A stretch of 64,000 nucleotides of DNA from Chryseobacterium jejuense (GCF_900100075.1 NZ_FNEG01000008.1:62001-126000), one strand, 5' to 3'; positions 7,210 through 16,528 are shown, counted from the stretch's first letter. Notes: generated from the letters alone by a model not told the origin. A program made the numbers and translations.

Positions 7210-8002
7210 TATCGTCTAATTTTGTATTCTCAATTGTTTTATTATTCTCAAGTAAATATTCTCTCAGTTCTTTAAACAGTTCTGAAGAATAAACGAAGTC
7301 GATCAGATTTTTATTGCCTGCTGTAATCAGAATGTCTTTATTTCCTTCCCATTCCTTGATTCCAAGTCTTAGGTATACAATTTTCTCACCAATCGTCATT
7401 ACAGAGTTCATATCATGGGTATTGATGATTGTTGTAGTATTATATTCTTTGGTGATTTCATATAGAAGATCATCAATGATTTTTGATGTATATGGATCCA
7501 GCCCCGAGTTAGGTTCATCACAGAACAAATACTTCGGATTGTTCACAATAGCTCTTGCAATGGCAACCCTTTTCTGCATTCCCCCGGAAATTTCAGAAGG
7601 GTATTTTTTATCAGCTTTGTCAAGGTGCACTCTACCTATTACTTCAAAAACCCTTTTCTTTTTTTCTCTATACGTAAGATTGGTGAACATATCCAACGGA
7701 AACATAATATTTTCCTCCACTGTTAAAGAGTCAAACAGAGCACTTCCCTGGAATACTGTTCCAATCTCTGAACGAAGATGCTGTTTTTGATCGCGGGTCA
7801 TGGTATTAACATTACGGCCATCAAATAAAATTTCTCCGGAAGACGGCATATAAACATTCAACAGACTTTTCAGAAAAACTGTTTTTCCGGAACCACTTTG
7901 TCCAATAATCAGGTTTACCTTTCCTTTATCAAATGAAGTTGAAATTCCCTTAAGTACTTCAACATCGCCAAAACTTTTCTTAAGATCTTTTACCTCAATC
8001 AT
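7193..8002 (-). CDS. mlaF: ABC transporter ATP-binding protein, MlaF type
   Basis: A 269-residue cytoplasmic ATPase. Walker A GQSGSGKT is at 34-41, the ABC signature SGGMQKR starts at 139, Walker B with DEP is at 162-164, and the switch histidine is in NTHD. The SGGM signature and the partner gene are typical of MlaF, which powers phospholipid exchange between inner and outer membranes with MlaE and MlaD. It shares one base with the upstream mlaE stop (TAATG) and overlaps the downstream barrel gene. An MCE protein that could complete the transporter is encoded at 26280-27230. Confidence 0.9.
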   Translation of the reverse strand: MIEVKDLKKSFGDVEVLKGISTSFDKGKVNLIIGQSGSGKTVFLKSLLNVYMPSSGEILFDGRNVNTMTRDQKQHLRSEIGTVFQGSALFDSLTVEENIMFPLDMFTNLTYREKKKRVFEVIGRVHLDKADKKYPSEISGGMQKRVAIARAIVNNPKYLFCDEPNSGLDPYTSKIIDDLLYEITKEYNTTTIINTHDMNSVMTIGEKIVYLRLGIKEWEGNKDILITAGNKNLIDFVYSSELFKELREYLLENNKTIENTKLDDNEKGT

Positions 8003-8754
8003 TAGCTTAATATTAATTGGGTTAAAATTAATTCAGAGATGATAATGAATACCATTGTCCATACCACAGCCTGTGTACTGGCTCTACCTACTTCCAGTGA
8101 GCCTCCTTTTACAAAGTATCCGAAATAAGACGGAACGGTTGCAATGATGAAAGCAAAAACAGTGGTTTTGGTAAATGCATAATAAATGAATAAATTAGGC
8201 ATATACATCTGAATCCCGGTGATATAGTCGTTTGCTGTCCAGTTTCCTGTCAAAAGCCCAGCAATATAACCTCCGGAAATACCAAATACGATACTTATGG
8301 CAATCAAAAGAGGATTAAAAATCATACAGGCAATGATCTTTGGAAATATCAAAAAGTTGGGTGAATTTACTCCCATGATATCCAAAGCATCAATCTGTTC
8401 AGAAACTCTCATTGTTCCGATACTGGAAGCAATATATGAACCTACTTTACCTGCTAAAATTAAACTGATGATGGTAGGGGCAAACTCCAATACAAGTACG
8501 GCTTTTGTTGCATATCCTACAAATGAAGGTGGGATGGGAAATGAAGACGCATCAAAGTTGTTGAACATCTGAATAGCCACTACAGCCCCCACGAAGATTG
8601 ATGTGAAGACTACAAGTCCGAAAGAATTTACTCCCAAATCATTAATTTCTCTCATGAACAGCTTCCAAAAAACCTTCATTTTCTGAGGTTTCTGCAGGGA
8701 TTTTCCTAAAAGAATAATATATTCCCCTATTGCTGTGAAAAACTTTTTTAACAT
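8002..8754 (-). CDS. mlaE: MlaE-family ABC transporter permease
   Basis: A 250-residue integral membrane protein with about five to six helices. It has the MlaE (DUF140) core: EFAPTIISLILAGKVGS near the middle and SIGTMRVSEQIDALDIMG after it, where the permease contacts the ATPase. It should form the membrane channel of a phospholipid transporter with the next gene. It is the first gene of a three-gene minus-strand operon (permease, ATPase, outer-membrane barrel). Confidence 0.92.
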   Translation of the reverse strand: MLKKFFTAIGEYIILLGKSLQKPQKMKVFWKLFMREINDLGVNSFGLVVFTSIFVGAVVAIQMFNNFDASSFPIPPSFVGYATKAVLVLEFAPTIISLILAGKVGSYIASSIGTMRVSEQIDALDIMGVNSPNFLIFPKIIACMIFNPLLIAISIVFGISGGYIAGLLTGNWTANDYITGIQMYMPNLFIYYAFTKTTVFAFIIATVPSYFGYFVKGGSLEVGRASTQAVVWTMVFIIISELILTQLILS

Positions 8755-8785
8755 ACCGCTAAATTAGACTTTTTTATTGAATTAG

Positions 8786-8843
8786 GCTAAGGTTGAAATG
8801 AAGACTAATGCCCGGATAATGTTAAAATTATCCTAACCTTAGC
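8786..8843. repeat. Nested inverted repeats between the sugar transferase gene and mlaE
   Basis: The outer arms are GCTAAGGTT (8786-8794) and AACCTTAGC (8835-8843). An inner perfect hairpin lies between GGATAAT (8814-8820) and ATTATCC (8827-8833). It sits 3' of the sugar transferase and 5' of mlaE. There is no T-run, so a simple intrinsic terminator is unlikely. Confidence 0.45.
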
Positions 8844-8849
8844 ATAGCT

Positions 8850-10220
8850 TTATTTTGCATTTTTGTCCCCGCCAATAACCAGTAAAATGGTTTTTAATAT
8901 GATAACCAGATCCAGAACAAAACTCCAGTTTCTTACATAGAAGGCATCTGCGAGAATCCTTTTTTTCATTTCTACTTCCACATCTCCCAGGTCACCACGC
9001 AATCCGCTTACTTGTGCAAGCCCTGTAATTCCAGGGGTTACCATACTTCTTAAGCTGTATCTTCCGATTTTTGGTTTGTAATAATTATCAACGGCTAACA
9101 TGTGAGGACGTGGCCCTACCACAGACATTTGGCCTTTCAGAACGTTGATGAACTGCGGAAGTTCATCAAGGCTGGTTTTTCTTAAAAATTTACCTACCCT
9201 GGTGATTCTTGTGTCATTTTCTTTAGTAGTACTGGTGGTAGATTCATCATTCACCACCATGGTCCTGAATTTTATACAGCTGAATACCTCTTCATGGAAG
9301 CCATACCTTTTCTGCAGGAAAAAAACAGGTCCTTTGGAACTTACCCGGATTAAAATAGCAATAATCGGGAACAACCAGGTACAAACAAGAACCAAGACAA
9401 ATATGGAAAAAAAGATGTCAAAAGCTCTTTTCATCAGGAAATTAGAATAATAATCCAATGGATATCTTGCCTGATTAAGGATAGGTTGAGTTTGTATATA
9501 AGCAAGGTCATACAGGAAAAAATCACTCTGAGTAATACTCGGGATCAATGAAATATGAACCTTATTGTCTTCTGCGAGTTTGAAAATTTCCGATTCTGTG
9601 CTTTCGCTATAAGAATTTTCTGTAGAGAAAAACAGAGTATGTATCCCATTCTTTTTCCAGAAATTAACCAGTTCTGCTGTAGTGGCATCTGCATTCTCAT
9701 GTTCGAAAATCCTGTATCCATAATCTTTACGTTCCTTAAAAATGTTTTTAAGGATCTCAGTAGAATCTCCATTTCCTAAAAACATGATATTTCGGTAGTT
9801 AGCTCCCAAGGAGCGTAAATACTTAATAGAAAAATAAATAAATGATTTTGCTAAGAAGATAAAGATAAACAGATAAAATGACAGCCAATAAATATCTGAG
9901 TTAAAGAATACATTATTGCTGACCTTTCCAATAAGCAGTACCCCAAGTATAAAGGAGATGAAATGGATCAAAAGCCTTTCCAGAAAGAGGGTATACGTAA
10001 GGTTCCTCGGAATATTGTATATTTTTGTCCTACCGCTGAGAAGCACCCAGAACAAAAACAGCAAAACCAGAGAAAAAGTGTTCTGGTACCAGGTTTCCTT
10101 ATGATACTTCAGATTTTCGTTTCTGCTTATAAAAAAGAATATGAAGATAGATGCAATAACCATAAGGTCAAGCAAAATAATGATCGATTTCAGGTATCTA
10201 GAGTATCGAATTCTCTGCAT
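8850..10220 (-). CDS. Polyprenyl glycosylphosphotransferase (WcaJ-like sugar transferase)
   Basis: A 456-residue initiating enzyme for surface polysaccharide; it transfers a sugar-1-phosphate from a UDP-sugar to undecaprenyl phosphate. Four N-terminal membrane helices (to about 125) precede a Rossmann-like region (MFLGNG near 146). A further helix and the bacterial sugar transferase domain run from about 265 to the end, with KRAFDIFFS, IKFRTM, VVGPRPHM and PGITGLAQVSG. It is the last gene of the pgi-methyltransferase-folD-queE directon, 43 bp after queE. The sugar specificity cannot be read from the sequence. Confidence 0.93.
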   Translation of the reverse strand: MQRIRYSRYLKSIIILLDLMVIASIFIFFFISRNENLKYHKETWYQNTFSLVLLFLFWVLLSGRTKIYNIPRNLTYTLFLERLLIHFISFILGVLLIGKVSNNVFFNSDIYWLSFYLFIFIFLAKSFIYFSIKYLRSLGANYRNIMFLGNGDSTEILKNIFKERKDYGYRIFEHENADATTAELVNFWKKNGIHTLFFSTENSYSESTESEIFKLAEDNKVHISLIPSITQSDFFLYDLAYIQTQPILNQARYPLDYYSNFLMKRAFDIFFSIFVLVLVCTWLFPIIAILIRVSSKGPVFFLQKRYGFHEEVFSCIKFRTMVVNDESTTSTTKENDTRITRVGKFLRKTSLDELPQFINVLKGQMSVVGPRPHMLAVDNYYKPKIGRYSLRSMVTPGITGLAQVSGLRGDLGDVEVEMKKRILADAFYVRNWSFVLDLVIILKTILLVIGGDKNAK

Positions 10221-10263
10221 CTATCGGTATTATTACAGGAACGGCCAGCTAATGTACGTATTT

Positions 10264-10893
10264 TTAAGGGATATTCAGATATTTGTGGGTTTGTACCGAA
10301 GCCTGCCATTCCGGGTGTTCAAGAATAAAATCTGTAATCTTCGGATACATATCATCCCTTTTACTCCATTCACTTTGAAGATAAAGCTTACAGTTTTCAG
10401 AAACCTTGGCAGCCTGCTCCTGTGCAAATTCAAAGTCATGATTGTTGAAAATGATGACCTTAAGCTCGTGAGCATTTTGATAAATCTCTTCTTTCGGCAA
10501 TCCTGTTTTCTTTGGAGAAAGGGTAATCCAGTCCAGATGTCCGCTCATAGGATATGCTCCAGAAGTTTCAATGTGGATCGTACATCCAAGTTCCTTTAAT
10601 TTAGATGTCAGGATCTCCAGATTCCATGTAAGAGGCTCTCCTCCTGTAAGAACGATGGTTTTACAATGTTTGGCTGCTGTTTCCGCAATTTCCACTGCAT
10701 CCATCAATGGATGAAGCTCAGGATTCCAGCTTTCCTTTACATCACACCAATGGCAACCCACATCGCATCCTCCTAATCTGATAAAATAAGCGGCTTTTCC
10801 TGTGTGTGCTCCTTCTCCCTGTAAAGTGTAAAAATGCTCCATTACAGGGAGCATTTTACCTTCTTTTAATAAAATATCTTGTTCTTTATTCAT
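10264..10893 (-). CDS. queE: 7-carboxy-7-deazaguanine synthase
   Basis: A 209-residue radical SAM enzyme converting 6-carboxy-tetrahydropterin to 7-carboxy-7-deazaguanine in queuosine biosynthesis. The cluster motif is CDVGCHWC with C43, C47 and C50, that is CX3CX2C. The N-terminal substrate motif FYTLQGEGAHTG and the SAM-binding TGGEPL are present. The chosen ATG at 10893 is 7 bp after the folD stop; an ATG at 10932 would overlap folD and adds a sequence unlike the family. Confidence 0.93.
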   Translation of the reverse strand: MNKEQDILLKEGKMLPVMEHFYTLQGEGAHTGKAAYFIRLGGCDVGCHWCDVKESWNPELHPLMDAVEIAETAAKHCKTIVLTGGEPLTWNLEILTSKLKELGCTIHIETSGAYPMSGHLDWITLSPKKTGLPKEEIYQNAHELKVIIFNNHDFEFAQEQAAKVSENCKLYLQSEWSKRDDMYPKITDFILEHPEWQASVQTHKYLNIP

Positions 10894-10900
10894 TTTAAAA

Positions 10901-11785
10901 TTAGTCGTTATAGACCGAAGTTTTATAGGCAATGATGGTGTTTTTCATCAACATTGCTCTTGTCATTGGGCCTACTCCTCCAGGAACTGGTGTAATCCAG
11001 CTTGCCTTTTCTGCACAGCTGTCAAAATCTACATCACCAGCAAGGTAATATCCTTTTGGAGAATCATCGTCTACTCTTGTGATCCCTACGTCAACAATTA
11101 CGGCACCATCCTTAATCATTTCTCCTTTTAAGAAATGTGGATCTCCCAAGGCTGTAATAACGATATCTGCCTTTTTAGTATACTCTTCAATGTCTTTTGT
11201 GTATGAGTGTGTAAGTGTCACTGTTGAGTTTCCAGGGAAATCTTTTCTTCCCATTAAGATACTCATTGGTCTTCCTACAATTTTACTTCTTCCGATGATT
11301 ACACAGTCTTTTCCTTTAGTCTCAATATTATATCTTTCCAATAATGTTAAGATTCCGAAAGGAGTTGCTGGCAAGAAAGTATCCATTTCAAGAGCCATTT
11401 TTCCAAAGTTTTCAGGGTGGAATCCGTCCACGTCTTTTCTTGGGTCAATAGCATTGATGATTTTCTCCTGATCAACCTGATCCGGTAAAGGCAACTGAAC
11501 GATAAAGCCATCAACAGCCTTAGACTTATTCAGTTCGTCAATTGTCTCCAATAATTCAGATTCCGAAACTGTGCTAGGGAATTTGATTAAGCTGGATTGA
11601 AACCCTACTTCTTCGCAGTCTTTTACTTTAGCATTTACATATGCCTTACTTGCTCCGTTGTTTCCTACAAGAATTGCTACCAAGTGAGGTGCTCTTCTCT
11701 TGCTTGCAAGGATTTTTTCAACTTCAACTTTAATCTCTGCTTTAATTTCCTTGGATACTTTAAGTCCGTCAAGAATTTCTGCCAT
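10901..11785 (-). CDS. folD: Bifunctional methylenetetrahydrofolate dehydrogenase/cyclohydrolase
   Basis: A 294-residue cytoplasmic enzyme interconverting 5,10-methylene-, methenyl- and 10-formyl-THF with NADP. Signatures: the catalytic lysine region AYVNAKVKDCEEVG, GFIVQLPLP, the NAD(P)-binding IGRSKIVGRPM and the C-terminal TPVPGGVGPMTRAML. Length is normal for the family. It lies between a methyltransferase gene and queE on the same strand. Confidence 0.97.
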   Translation of the reverse strand: MAEILDGLKVSKEIKAEIKVEVEKILASKRRAPHLVAILVGNNGASKAYVNAKVKDCEEVGFQSSLIKFPSTVSESELLETIDELNKSKAVDGFIVQLPLPDQVDQEKIINAIDPRKDVDGFHPENFGKMALEMDTFLPATPFGILTLLERYNIETKGKDCVIIGRSKIVGRPMSILMGRKDFPGNSTVTLTHSYTKDIEEYTKKADIVITALGDPHFLKGEMIKDGAVIVDVGITRVDDDSPKGYYLAGDVDFDSCAEKASWITPVPGGVGPMTRAMLMKNTIIAYKTSVYND

Positions 11786-11810
11786 TTTTACTTTTTACTT
11801 TTATTTAGAT

Positions 11811-12635
11811 TTAGATTTTTTCAAATACTACAATGTCCTGAAATTCATCGGCTCCTTCCTTTTCTACATCATTTCTCCAGAATCCTCCTTGTATTGTTTT
11901 TACTTTCAGACCTGCCTCATGGGCCATTTGATTCAATAATGGAACATTTACAGCAATATTAGCAGCTGTTACTTTATCATCCATTAATCTGTAGCCTTCA
12001 TATTGATGTGGAAAATGCATGCTGCCCCCTTCTTTTTTAGACTCATCATATAGGAAAAAGGTAGCCAGACATTGTCCGCCACTTTTTAATACTCTACTGA
12101 TCTCATTCAGATATTGTCTGATTTCAGGAATCTGCATGTGAGTGAAGACAGAGAATAAAAATGCTTTATCAAACTGAGCATTCTCATAAGGGAAGGTGAA
12201 GTTTTCTGCTTTCTGGCTGAAAGAATTATACAGATCATTATAAATCGGTGTAAACTTAAAGTTGAAATTCGGATATTTTCTATGGATATGTTTGTCACAC
12301 CACTTAATTCCCTTTTCTACTGCATCAAAACCATCGTAAGTTCCCTTATCTATAAATCCGGACAGGGCAACAGCCGTTCTCCCGATACCACAGCCTATAT
12401 CCAGAACATGGTCTGTATTTTTAAGGGCGATATGTTTCTTCAGAACATTCGTCTGACGAATTCCATGGGGAATAAAATCGCTGCTTCCCACATAAATGTC
12501 CCCTTTTTTGGGCTCGTTTTTAGCTCTTTTTCCGGTGATCCCTTCATAAAGGTCTATAGGAAAATAATAGAGTTTTCTTCCTAAAAGTCTAAAACCGGGA
12601 GGCAGTTTATAATAATATGATCGTAATGCAGACAT
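11811..12635 (-). CDS. Class I SAM-dependent methyltransferase
   Basis: A 274-residue protein. The SAM-binding loop VLDIGCGIGRTAVAL is near 77-91, followed by a DAVEKGIKWCD acidic motif and FDKAFLFSVFTHM as motif IV. The first 75 residues are basic and aromatic-rich without family features I recognise. The substrate is unknown; a position beside pgi and a sugar transferase would fit glycan or lipid methylation, but that is weak inference. It lies 3 bp after the pgi stop. Confidence 0.85.
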   Translation of the reverse strand: MSALRSYYYKLPPGFRLLGRKLYYFPIDLYEGITGKRAKNEPKKGDIYVGSSDFIPHGIRQTNVLKKHIALKNTDHVLDIGCGIGRTAVALSGFIDKGTYDGFDAVEKGIKWCDKHIHRKYPNFNFKFTPIYNDLYNSFSQKAENFTFPYENAQFDKAFLFSVFTHMQIPEIRQYLNEISRVLKSGGQCLATFFLYDESKKEGGSMHFPHQYEGYRLMDDKVTAANIAVNVPLLNQMAHEAGLKVKTIQGGFWRNDVEKEGADEFQDIVVFEKI

Positions 12636-12638
12636 CTG

Positions 12639-14279
12639 CTATTTATTTCCTTTATAATAATTAATTAATCCGTTCGTAGAGCTGTCATGTGAAGTAACAG
12701 TCTCATTGCTTTCAAGTTCTGGTAAGATTTTGTTAGCAAGTACTTTACCTAATTCTACTCCGAACTGATCGAAGCTGAAAATGTTCCAGATAACACCCTG
12801 AACGAAAATTTTGTGTTCGTACATAGCAATTAACTGTCCTAATGAAAAAGGAGTTAATTCCTTGAATAATATTGAGTTAGTAGGGGTGTTTCCGTGGAAA
12901 ACCTTAAAGTTTAATAATCTATCTATTTCCTCATCAGATTTTCCTGCATTTTTAAGTTCTTCCTCCACCTCTTCTTCCGTTTTACCAAAAGCAAGAGCTT
13001 CTGTTTGGGCAAAGAAGTTGGCTAATAATTTATCCTGATGATCAGAAACCTTATTAGAGCTCTTAGCATAGGCAATAAAATCTGCAGGAATCAATTCTGT
13101 ACCTTGGTGGATCAGTTGATAAAATGCGTGCTGCCCATTAGTTCCAGGTTCACCCCAAATAATTGGTCCTGTTTCATATTCTACGAATTCACCGTTTCTG
13201 TCTACACATTTTCCGTTGCTTTCCATATCTCCCTGCTGAAGATAAGCTGCAAATCTGTCCAGATATTGTGAGTATGGAAGGATTGCATAGCTTGTTGCTG
13301 CATAGAAATTACGATACCAGATTCCTAAAAGTCCCATTAATACAGGCACATTTTCTGAGAAATCTTCGGTCTGGAAGTGTTGGTCTGTATCAAAAGCTCC
13401 TTTTAAAAGTTGTTCAAAGTTTTCATAGCCCACAGCCAGTACAATGCTTAATCCGATAGCACTCCAAAGCGAGTATCTTCCGCCTACCCAATCCCAGAAT
13501 TCGAAAATGTTCTCTTCTGCAATTCCAAACTGCTTAACAGCTTCAATATTAGTGGATAAAGCTACAAAGTGCTTTGCTACATCTTCCTGTTTTCCAGCTT
13601 TAAGGAACCAGTCTTTTGCAGAATTTGCATTCGTCATTGTTTCCTGAGTAGTAAACGTTTTAGAAGCAATGATAAATAGAGTCGTTTCCGGGTTTAAGTT
13701 TTTAACAACTTCTGCAATATGATTTCCGTCCACATTGGAAACAAAGTGAACATCCAGTCTTGTTTTAAAATGCTTTAAAGCCGAACAAACCATTACAGGT
13801 CCTAAATCTGAACCTCCGATTCCGATGTTTACTACATCTGTGATCTCTTTTCCGCTGAAACCTTTGTGCTCTCCTGAAATAATTTTTTCGGAAAAAGCTT
13901 TCATGTGATTCAATACTCTTTTGATCTGTGGCTTAATATTCTCGCCGTCTACAAGAATTTCACGATCGGAAAAATCTCTTAAAGCAGTGTGTAAAACAGC
14001 TCTCCCTTCCGTTTCATTAATTTTATCACCAGAAAACATTTTAGAAATAGCATTTTTTAACTGACATTCTTCTGCCAGTTGTAATAAAAGTTCTTTTGTT
14101 CTGGAATCAATAAGGTTTTTAGAATAATCGAAAAGGTAGTTATCCTTTTGCAGAGAGAATTCTTCAAAACGGTTCGGGTTGTACTGGAAAAGGCTTCTTA
14201 GCTCAAGATCGTTAGATGCAAAATGTTCGTCAAGGGCTTTCCAGCTGTTGGTTTGTATAGGATTTATTTTTGATAGCAT
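12639..14279 (-). CDS. pgi: Glucose-6-phosphate isomerase
   Basis: A 546-residue full-length PGI, interconverting glucose-6-phosphate and fructose-6-phosphate in the cytoplasm. Signatures: NIGIGGSDLGPVMV, the SKTFTTQET phosphate-binding stretch, WVGGRYSLWSAIG and the HQGTELIPADF active-site region. It is the first gene of a five-gene minus-strand run ending at the sugar transferase. The link could feed fructose-6-phosphate to polysaccharide precursors. Confidence 0.98.
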   Translation of the reverse strand: MLSKINPIQTNSWKALDEHFASNDLELRSLFQYNPNRFEEFSLQKDNYLFDYSKNLIDSRTKELLLQLAEECQLKNAISKMFSGDKINETEGRAVLHTALRDFSDREILVDGENIKPQIKRVLNHMKAFSEKIISGEHKGFSGKEITDVVNIGIGGSDLGPVMVCSALKHFKTRLDVHFVSNVDGNHIAEVVKNLNPETTLFIIASKTFTTQETMTNANSAKDWFLKAGKQEDVAKHFVALSTNIEAVKQFGIAEENIFEFWDWVGGRYSLWSAIGLSIVLAVGYENFEQLLKGAFDTDQHFQTEDFSENVPVLMGLLGIWYRNFYAATSYAILPYSQYLDRFAAYLQQGDMESNGKCVDRNGEFVEYETGPIIWGEPGTNGQHAFYQLIHQGTELIPADFIAYAKSSNKVSDHQDKLLANFFAQTEALAFGKTEEEVEEELKNAGKSDEEIDRLLNFKVFHGNTPTNSILFKELTPFSLGQLIAMYEHKIFVQGVIWNIFSFDQFGVELGKVLANKILPELESNETVTSHDSSTNGLINYYKGNK

Positions 14280-14360
14280 GTTGTTGAGAATTTATAGTTC
14301 AGAAAAATAAGGTGCCGGATCAAAATCTTTAGAAATCCATAACGATTTATTTCTGATTTG

Positions 14361-14368
14361 CAAATTTA
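14361..14368 (-). promoter_or_regulatory. -7 promoter element upstream of pgi
   Basis: On the minus strand it reads TAAATTTG, an exact TAnnTTTG match, 81 bp before the pgi start. A TTTG lies 16 bp further upstream, shorter than the usual -33/-7 spacing. Confidence 0.45.
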
Positions 14369-14414
14369 AGGAAAAATAGAACCTCAAATAAATTTGAAGC
14401 TGATAAATAACAAT

Positions 14415-14452
14415 TTTTTAAAAAACAAAACCCCAGAAATGATCTGAGGTTT
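14415..14452 (-). terminator. Terminator of the TraB-sigma operon
   Basis: On the minus strand, AAACCTCAGA (14452-14443) pairs with TCTGGGGTTT (14437-14428), allowing one G-T wobble, followed by a T-rich tail. It lies 35 bp after the stop at 14487. Confidence 0.7.
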
Positions 14453-14486
14453 ACTTTTTATACCTTTAAAAATGTTTTTTTGAATA

Positions 14487-15092
14487 TTATTCTTCTATTT
14501 CATTCAGAATATTTTCCAATTGCTTAGCCCGGCGTCCATAGATATACTTTGTCCATAAAACAATATTAACGATAATTGCGATTGTTCCAATAAGAACAGA
14601 GATAATGAGAGTTTGTTGATAAGAATTGGCTACATTTTCAAAGGTCATTCCTTTTTTAGCCAATACCTTATAGAATTCAAGTCCCAGTGTAATCATGAAG
14701 TGAGGGAGAAGCAGGAAGCCGAAAGATTGATATCTTTCCATATTGAGTTTTAATTCATGGTAGATTTTCCAGAGGCTGTTTTTTGTATTTCCTGTATAAA
14801 GTTCTGTTTGCTTGTAAAATTTGTAAAAGCCAAATAAATAATAAGAAGATATAACAACAAGCATCACATAAGAGGTATAATAAATAACATATTGTGAGAC
14901 TGGAAAATTCAGTATTTGAGGGAAGAATGCCATAAAAATAATAGCCAGAACCTGTGCCGGAAATTCTTTTTTCATACTCTTCTGAATTTTCTCAATAGGG
15001 TGTTTACTCTCTTTTAATTGTTCTATCGTTTCTGGAATATGAACATTGCTGTCTTCATTATTCCATTGTTCTTTTAATTGATCAAAATTCAT
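14487..15092 (-). CDS. Membrane protein encoded with an ECF sigma factor (possible anti-sigma factor)
   Basis: A 201-residue protein: an N-terminal soluble segment (1-45) with several acidic and basic residues (FDQLKEQWNNED), then four predicted helices at about 48-64, 68-88, 120-138 and 150-178, and a basic C-terminus. No named family was recognised. The 11-bp overlap with the upstream sigma factor gene and the membrane topology suggest an anti-sigma-like partner. It lacks the usual zinc anti-sigma HXXXCXXC motif, so that role is inference. Confidence 0.7.
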   Translation of the reverse strand: MNFDQLKEQWNNEDSNVHIPETIEQLKESKHPIEKIQKSMKKEFPAQVLAIIFMAFFPQILNFPVSQYVIYYTSYVMLVVISSYYLFGFYKFYKQTELYTGNTKNSLWKIYHELKLNMERYQSFGFLLLPHFMITLGLEFYKVLAKKGMTFENVANSYQQTLIISVLIGTIAIIVNIVLWTKYIYGRRAKQLENILNEIEE

Positions 15093-15591
15093 AACCTGAT
15101 TTTTTTATGATTTGCTGTATTTTTTCTTTTGTTCTGTTAAGTTTTACGCGGGCATTGCCTTCGCTAAGTCCGAGGTTGCTTCCAATATCCTTGTGTGACA
15201 TTCCTTCCATGAAATAAAAGATGACGGCTTTCTCCAGAGAGTTCAATTCCTGAACAGCCCTGTAAAAAACTTCCAGCTGTTTATCCTTTGTAGGATTATA
15301 ATCTTCATGCTGTACCTCAAAATGATGGGGTGAATCTGTATGATTTTTAGACCTCTGCTTTTCTTTTTTCAAATAGGTAATAGCAGTATTGATGGCGACA
15401 CGATACATCCAGGTTGAAAACTCACTGTTTCCTTTGAAGTTTTGATAGGATTTCCAAAGCTGGATAAGGATTTCCTGCTGAAGGTCTTCCCGGTCTTCTA
15501 TAGAATCGGCATAGATCCGGGAAGCTTTGTATAAGATGCCTTTGTGCTGATTAACAAGCTTTAAAAAGGCTGTTTCAGTGGGAGTGCTCAC
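15082..15591 (-). CDS. ECF-type RNA polymerase sigma factor
   Basis: A 169-residue sigma-70 family protein with region 2 at about 20-85 (DLQQEILIQLWKSYQNF, FSTWMYRVAINTAITYLK) and region 4 at about 108-160 (LNSLEKAVIFYFMEGMSHKD and then SEGNARVKLNRTKEKI). Regions 1.1 and 3 are absent, so it is an ECF factor. It overlaps the downstream membrane protein gene by 11 bp and follows the TraB/GumN gene by 24 bp. A candidate ECF promoter precedes the TraB gene, which suggests autoregulation. Confidence 0.93.
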   Translation of the reverse strand: MSTPTETAFLKLVNQHKGILYKASRIYADSIEDREDLQQEILIQLWKSYQNFKGNSEFSTWMYRVAINTAITYLKKEKQRSKNHTDSPHHFEVQHEDYNPTKDKQLEVFYRAVQELNSLEKAVIFYFMEGMSHKDIGSNLGLSEGNARVKLNRTKEKIQQIIKKSGYEF

Positions 15592-15615
15592 AATAGTTTC
15601 ATGGTTGGGTTATTA

Positions 15616-16491
15616 TTATAAGTTGGATACGGGTTTTACGGTATATCCTTTTGCTTTAAGAAGGGTGATGAGTCCGTTATTTCCCCATAAATGACCACTT
15701 CCTACTGCAAAGAAAGAACTTTGTTTTTTCATTATTTCAGGCATTTTTTCTGCCCATTTTACATTTCTGTCAGTAAGTACAAGCTTCTCCTGTTTCTTAT
15801 TCATGAATTTTGGGTCTTTAATAAGTTGATCCAGACTTTTTAAATTTTCATTTTTAAATGCTTCAGTCATTTTTTGTGAAGCAATGGTATACTCATTACT
15901 TAATTTTAGCTGGGATATTACTTCTTTTAAATTATATGACTGTCCAATTGCATTAATTTGATCGTCAACCTTTTCCAGACCATTCACGCTCTTTTTGTTT
16001 TTCAGAGCCTCTGTTAGCAATTCAAATTCATACATCTTTACTTCATTTGGCGGACATGGGATGGCTTTTGTCGCGATAAGAGAGTAAAGAGCTTGTGTGC
16101 TGTGGCTATCAACATTTTTAAGGCTGGTTCCATAATCGGCAAGTAGTTTATCCAGTTCTTTTGCTTCTTCAGGTGTCAATTGCTCAGAGATTTTTTTATC
16201 TGCAGCCATCATTTTTTGCATGGCAAGCACTTCATTTTGATCTGTGTAATTGATTTCCATCACGAAGTTTTCAGCTTGATGAAGGGCTTTCCAGGTTTTA
16301 GGTTTTATCTCAAAATCTTTGTTGCATAAGATATGAAATGTTCCTGCAATATAAGATGGCTTAGAAAGTCCGTTTCCGGATACCTCCCATAGCAGGCTGT
16401 TTTCATTTTCTGTGTTCTTATTTTGTGCAGTTGCTGTTGTGAAGTGTATTGACAGTAATGCAGCGAATCCAAGTTTTATTAAATTTTTCAT
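15616..16491 (-). CDS. TraB/GumN family protein
   Basis: A 291-residue exported protein with a signal peptide ending near residue 22 (TATAQ). It has the TraB/GumN hallmarks: SYIAGTFHILC with a conserved His near the N-terminus, and FFAVGSGHLWGNNGLITLL at the C-terminus. Family members are thought to be metal-dependent hydrolases or peptidases, but the reaction is unproven for most. It is the first gene of an operon with an ECF sigma factor, so it may be a member of that regulon. Confidence 0.88.
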   Translation of the reverse strand: MKNLIKLGFAALLSIHFTTATAQNKNTENENSLLWEVSGNGLSKPSYIAGTFHILCNKDFEIKPKTWKALHQAENFVMEINYTDQNEVLAMQKMMAADKKISEQLTPEEAKELDKLLADYGTSLKNVDSHSTQALYSLIATKAIPCPPNEVKMYEFELLTEALKNKKSVNGLEKVDDQINAIGQSYNLKEVISQLKLSNEYTIASQKMTEAFKNENLKSLDQLIKDPKFMNKKQEKLVLTDRNVKWAEKMPEIMKKQSSFFAVGSGHLWGNNGLITLLKAKGYTVKPVSNL

Positions 16492-16528
16492 AGTATTTAT
16501 TTTTTTTGATTTTCTGTTCTTTTAAATA

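Noticed and set aside
9963..10599. Plus-strand open frames over the sugar transferase and queE
   Set aside because: Antisense shadows without motifs.
11597..11962. Plus-strand open frame over folD and the methyltransferase
   Set aside because: Phe/Tyr/Cys-rich low-complexity translation, antisense to well-supported genes.
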